In this document: positions 4,685 through 5,552 of the stretch, piece after piece
Numbering within the stretch: position 1 is the stretch's first letter
Layout of the letters: each line of letters starts with the position of its first letter
From: Bacilli bacterium
GTDB lineage: Bacteria; Bacillota_I; Bacilli_A; RF39; UBA660
DNA length: 5,552 nucleotides
Assembly: GCA_017888105.1 (NCBI GenBank)
Contig: JAGHGS010000100.1
Coordinates: 1 to 5,552, forward strand
Direction of reading: 5' to 3'
Program-made: the position numbers and the translations under genes
Notes under the pieces: model-generated
What the model saw: only the letters and a program-made list of their open reading frames with translations
Told to the model about the DNA's origin: nothing
Database searches by the model: none

Positions 4685-4764
4685 GTAAGTGTTATTCACT
4701 TAGTGGATAACGCCTGCAAAATTCATTGCATGCGCTATGCCTTTTGGCTAGCGTCTTTTCTTTT
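4685..4764 (+). ncRNA. Putative antisense antitoxin RNA of a type I toxin-antitoxin locus (about 80 nt)
   Basis: Ends are inferred from the promoter at 4650-4678 and the terminator at 4732-4764. The RNA has three hairpins in order. The first is an 11-bp stem (4689-4699 with 4703-4713, two G-U pairs, 3-nt loop). The second is a TGCAA/TTGCA stem (4715-4719 with 4726-4730) with outer CGC/GCG pairs. The third is the terminator. The first hairpin can be replaced by TAAGTG/CACTTA (4686-4691 with 4697-4702). The last 17 nt or so are complementary to the end of the peptide gene on the other strand, and the whole RNA lies opposite that gene's predicted 3' UTR. This convergent overlap is the arrangement of txpA/RatA, bsrG/SR4 and Fst/RNAII. 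It could alternatively be a processed 3' end of the XRE mRNA. No sequence-level relative was recognised. Confidence 0.55.
4732..4764 (+). terminator. Intrinsic terminator of the antisense RNA
   Basis: GCGCTA, a bulged T, then GCC (4732-4741) pair with GGC and TAGCGT (4746-4754) around a TTTT loop. U-rich TCTTTTCTTTT follows (4754-4764). It is unusually GC-rich for this region. On the opposite strand the hairpin holds the last codons and TAG stop of the small peptide but lacks a T tract, so it stops rightward transcription only. Confidence 0.75.
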
Positions 4765-4828
4765 GCTCTTCTCTAATAATAGAAATAAGCAAAATTATTA
4801 TAATAAGCAATAGTTTCGTATCACTCAT
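4748..4828 (-). CDS. Small hydrophobic peptide with basic tail, putative type I toxin (26 aa)
   Basis: Twenty-six codons: a polar start (MSDTK), a hydrophobic run of Leu/Ile with one Ser (residues 6-18) and a charged tail (REEQKKRR, 19-26). A membrane-inserting peptide with a basic C-terminus is the general plan of Gram-positive type I toxins such as Fst, TxpA and BsrG, though I see no residue-level match, and the hydrophobic run is short for a full span. AGGAGG (4842-4837) lies 8 nt before the ATG at 4828. A second in-frame ATG at 4834, which would add two residues, is only 2 nt from the site, so 4828 is preferred. The gene has a likely promoter, a structured leader of about 100 nt, a long 3' UTR and a terminator, and faces a convergent small RNA. 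Expected action is membrane damage if antisense control fails; this is inference. Confidence 0.6.
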   Translation of the reverse strand: MSDTKLLLIIIILLISIIREEQKKRR

Positions 4829-4839
4829 TTGCATCCCCT

Positions 4840-4903
4840 CCTACTTTCGTAAAAACCCCCTGAACACTCAGTAGTTTAAACTACTAATAATAAAGAAAGC
4901 AGG
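4840..4903 (-). promoter_or_regulatory. Leader structure that can mask the small-peptide ribosome site
   Basis: In the leftward mRNA, CCUGCUUUC (4903-4895) can pair with GAAAGUAGG (4848-4840) over nine base pairs with one G-U, taking three bases of the AGGAGG site into the stem. The 46-nt interior contains the perfect 16-nt palindrome AGTAGTTTAAACTACT (4870-4885), able to form its own hairpin. Its CUACU can also pair with AGUAG next to the ribosome site. Shine-Dalgarno masking by long-range pairing is typical of type I toxin mRNAs. Confidence 0.5.
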
Positions 4904-4932
4904 CGCTACCACCAGTTAAATAACGGTTATTT

Positions 4933-4961
4933 ATTATGAGTGATAATACCAGAAAAATCAA
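4933..4961 (-). promoter_or_regulatory. Probable sigma-A promoter of the small-peptide mRNA
   Basis: Leftward, TTGATT (4961-4956), 17-nt spacer, CATAAT (4938-4933). The -35 matches four of six bases and the -10 five. The start would be near 4926, giving a leader of about 98 nt and, with the terminator at 4615, an mRNA of about 310 nt. A competing extended -10, TGGTATTAT (4951-4943), lies 10 bp upstream. Confidence 0.5.
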
Positions 4962-4975
4962 GAAAAACAGTTCGA

Positions 4976-5013
4976 CAAAAAACGACAAAAGCAAGAGTTT
5001 ATTTTCTCTTGCT
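4976..5013 (-). terminator. Intrinsic terminator after the CmpB-like gene
   Basis: AGCAAGAG (4990-4997) and CTCTTGCT (5006-5013) form a perfect 8-bp stem with an 8-nt loop. Leftward it is followed by TTTTGTCGTTTTTT (4989-4976). The loop holds the TAA stop at 5001-4999. It insulates the small-peptide locus from the upstream membrane-protein gene. Confidence 0.8.
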
Positions 5014-5552
5014 ATTTATATAATCTTCTAATTTTGATTCAGTTATTTCGTTTGTTACTCCCTCACCTGTATTTGGATACTTACTAGAATAATAAAAGTC
5101 AAAAGCTATTAAACTTACTAGGATAATACACACGATTATCTTCAATTTTTTACTTACTTTATCTAATAGATTTCCTATAATTGGAGCAACGATATAAGTT
5201 ATTAATATTCCACCAGTTGCAAATAGCAACAATCCTTCTAGACATACCCTACCATTTATATTTAAGAAATATCCATGATAATCCCACCATGACATATGGT
5301 GAACTAACTCTAAATATACACTGGTACCATATTCAATGATGCCACTTACAAGCATGGCTAAAACAAAATAGGCAAATGGATTTTTTCTTACCGGTTTCAG
5401 TAAAACGAGCATTGCTACGCCACCAGCTCCCCATATTGGTAGCCAAGGCCCTTGAAGTGTTCCTCTTTTTACTATTTCACCATATTGGAATAAATGTAGT
5501 AAAACTTCAAATATATAGCCAAATATAGCAACGATAAAGAAGATTAAAATTA
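4999..5552 (-). CDS. Putative ABC-transporter-type membrane protein, CmpB-like (PF06541), 5' end beyond window
   Basis: The open frame runs from the TAA at 5001-4999 to the right edge without interruption (183 residues visible), so the Met codon at 5412 is internal and the true start lies outside the window. Residues before that Met read IFGYIFEVLLHLF and then RGTLQGPWLPIWGAGG (visible residues 29-44), characteristic of PF06541. Later signatures are WWDYHGYFLNINGR (88-101) and a VCLEGLLLFATGG segment. About five hydrophobic segments are visible, near 1-21, 37-51, 59-80, 102-124 and 136-156, followed by a charged cytoplasmic-looking tail. Pfam names the family a putative ABC-transporter type IV membrane component; its substrate and real activity are not established. 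There is no ATPase gene in the window. It ends at a strong terminator. Confidence 0.85.
   Translation of the reverse strand, partial: ILIFFIVAIFGYIFEVLLHLFQYGEIVKRGTLQGPWLPIWGAGGVAMLVLLKPVRKNPFAYFVLAMLVSGIIEYGTSVYLELVHHMSWWDYHGYFLNINGRVCLEGLLLFATGGILITYIVAPIIGNLLDKVSKKLKIIVCIILVSLIAFDFYYSSKYPNTGEGVTNEITESKLEDYINSKRK

Noticed and set aside
4936..5031. Rightward frame starting at the ATG at 4936 (31 codons)
   Set aside because: No ribosome site, and it runs through a terminator and the end of the CmpB-like gene on the other strand.

Overview
The window looks like chromosomal DNA from an uncultured, low-GC Bacillota. The probable home is a gut Bacilli or Erysipelotrichia-type lineage (RF39-like), but the lineage is inferred from style and not proven. 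The DNA is strongly AT-rich, Shine-Dalgarno sites are canonical GGAGG, promoters fit sigma-A, and TGG encodes Trp in Der, so the genetic code is standard. A SpoVIF-family gene suggests a spore-forming ancestry or lifestyle.

Left part (1-1098): the start of an unfinished gene with a promoter, a spoVIF-like sporulation gene, and two small XRE-family regulators arranged divergently around a 118-bp promoter region. A bidirectional terminator closes the rightward regulator and the leftward der gene.

Middle part (1100-4196, all leftward): the essential ribosome-assembly GTPase Der, a single type IV pilin-like protein, and a membrane-anchored extracellular protein of 416 aa. The last two each have their own signals: a terminator follows the surface-protein gene and an extended -10 promoter precedes the pilin gene. 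The surface-protein gene has a perfect consensus sigma-A promoter (TTGACA-N17-TATAAT). Its whole spacer is an inverted repeat, TATATAGC-N5-GCTATATA, and a second repeat with the same core and N5 spacing lies 33 bp away. The divergent XRE gene (4375-4623) is the obvious candidate regulator.

Right part (4615-4961): a stretch that would pass as empty intergenic DNA has the layout of a type I toxin-antitoxin locus. A leftward 26-aa hydrophobic peptide with a basic tail has a strong Shine-Dalgarno site that a 9-bp long-range stem can mask. A rightward promoter (TTGATA-N17-TATAAT) and intrinsic terminator define a roughly 80-nt RNA convergent with, and antisense to, the 3' end of the peptide gene and its downstream mRNA. 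This is the most interesting item in the window. After it comes a terminator and the 3' part of a PF06541 (CmpB-like) membrane protein gene that runs off the right edge.

No tRNA, rRNA, CRISPR array, insertion sequence or attachment site was recognised.
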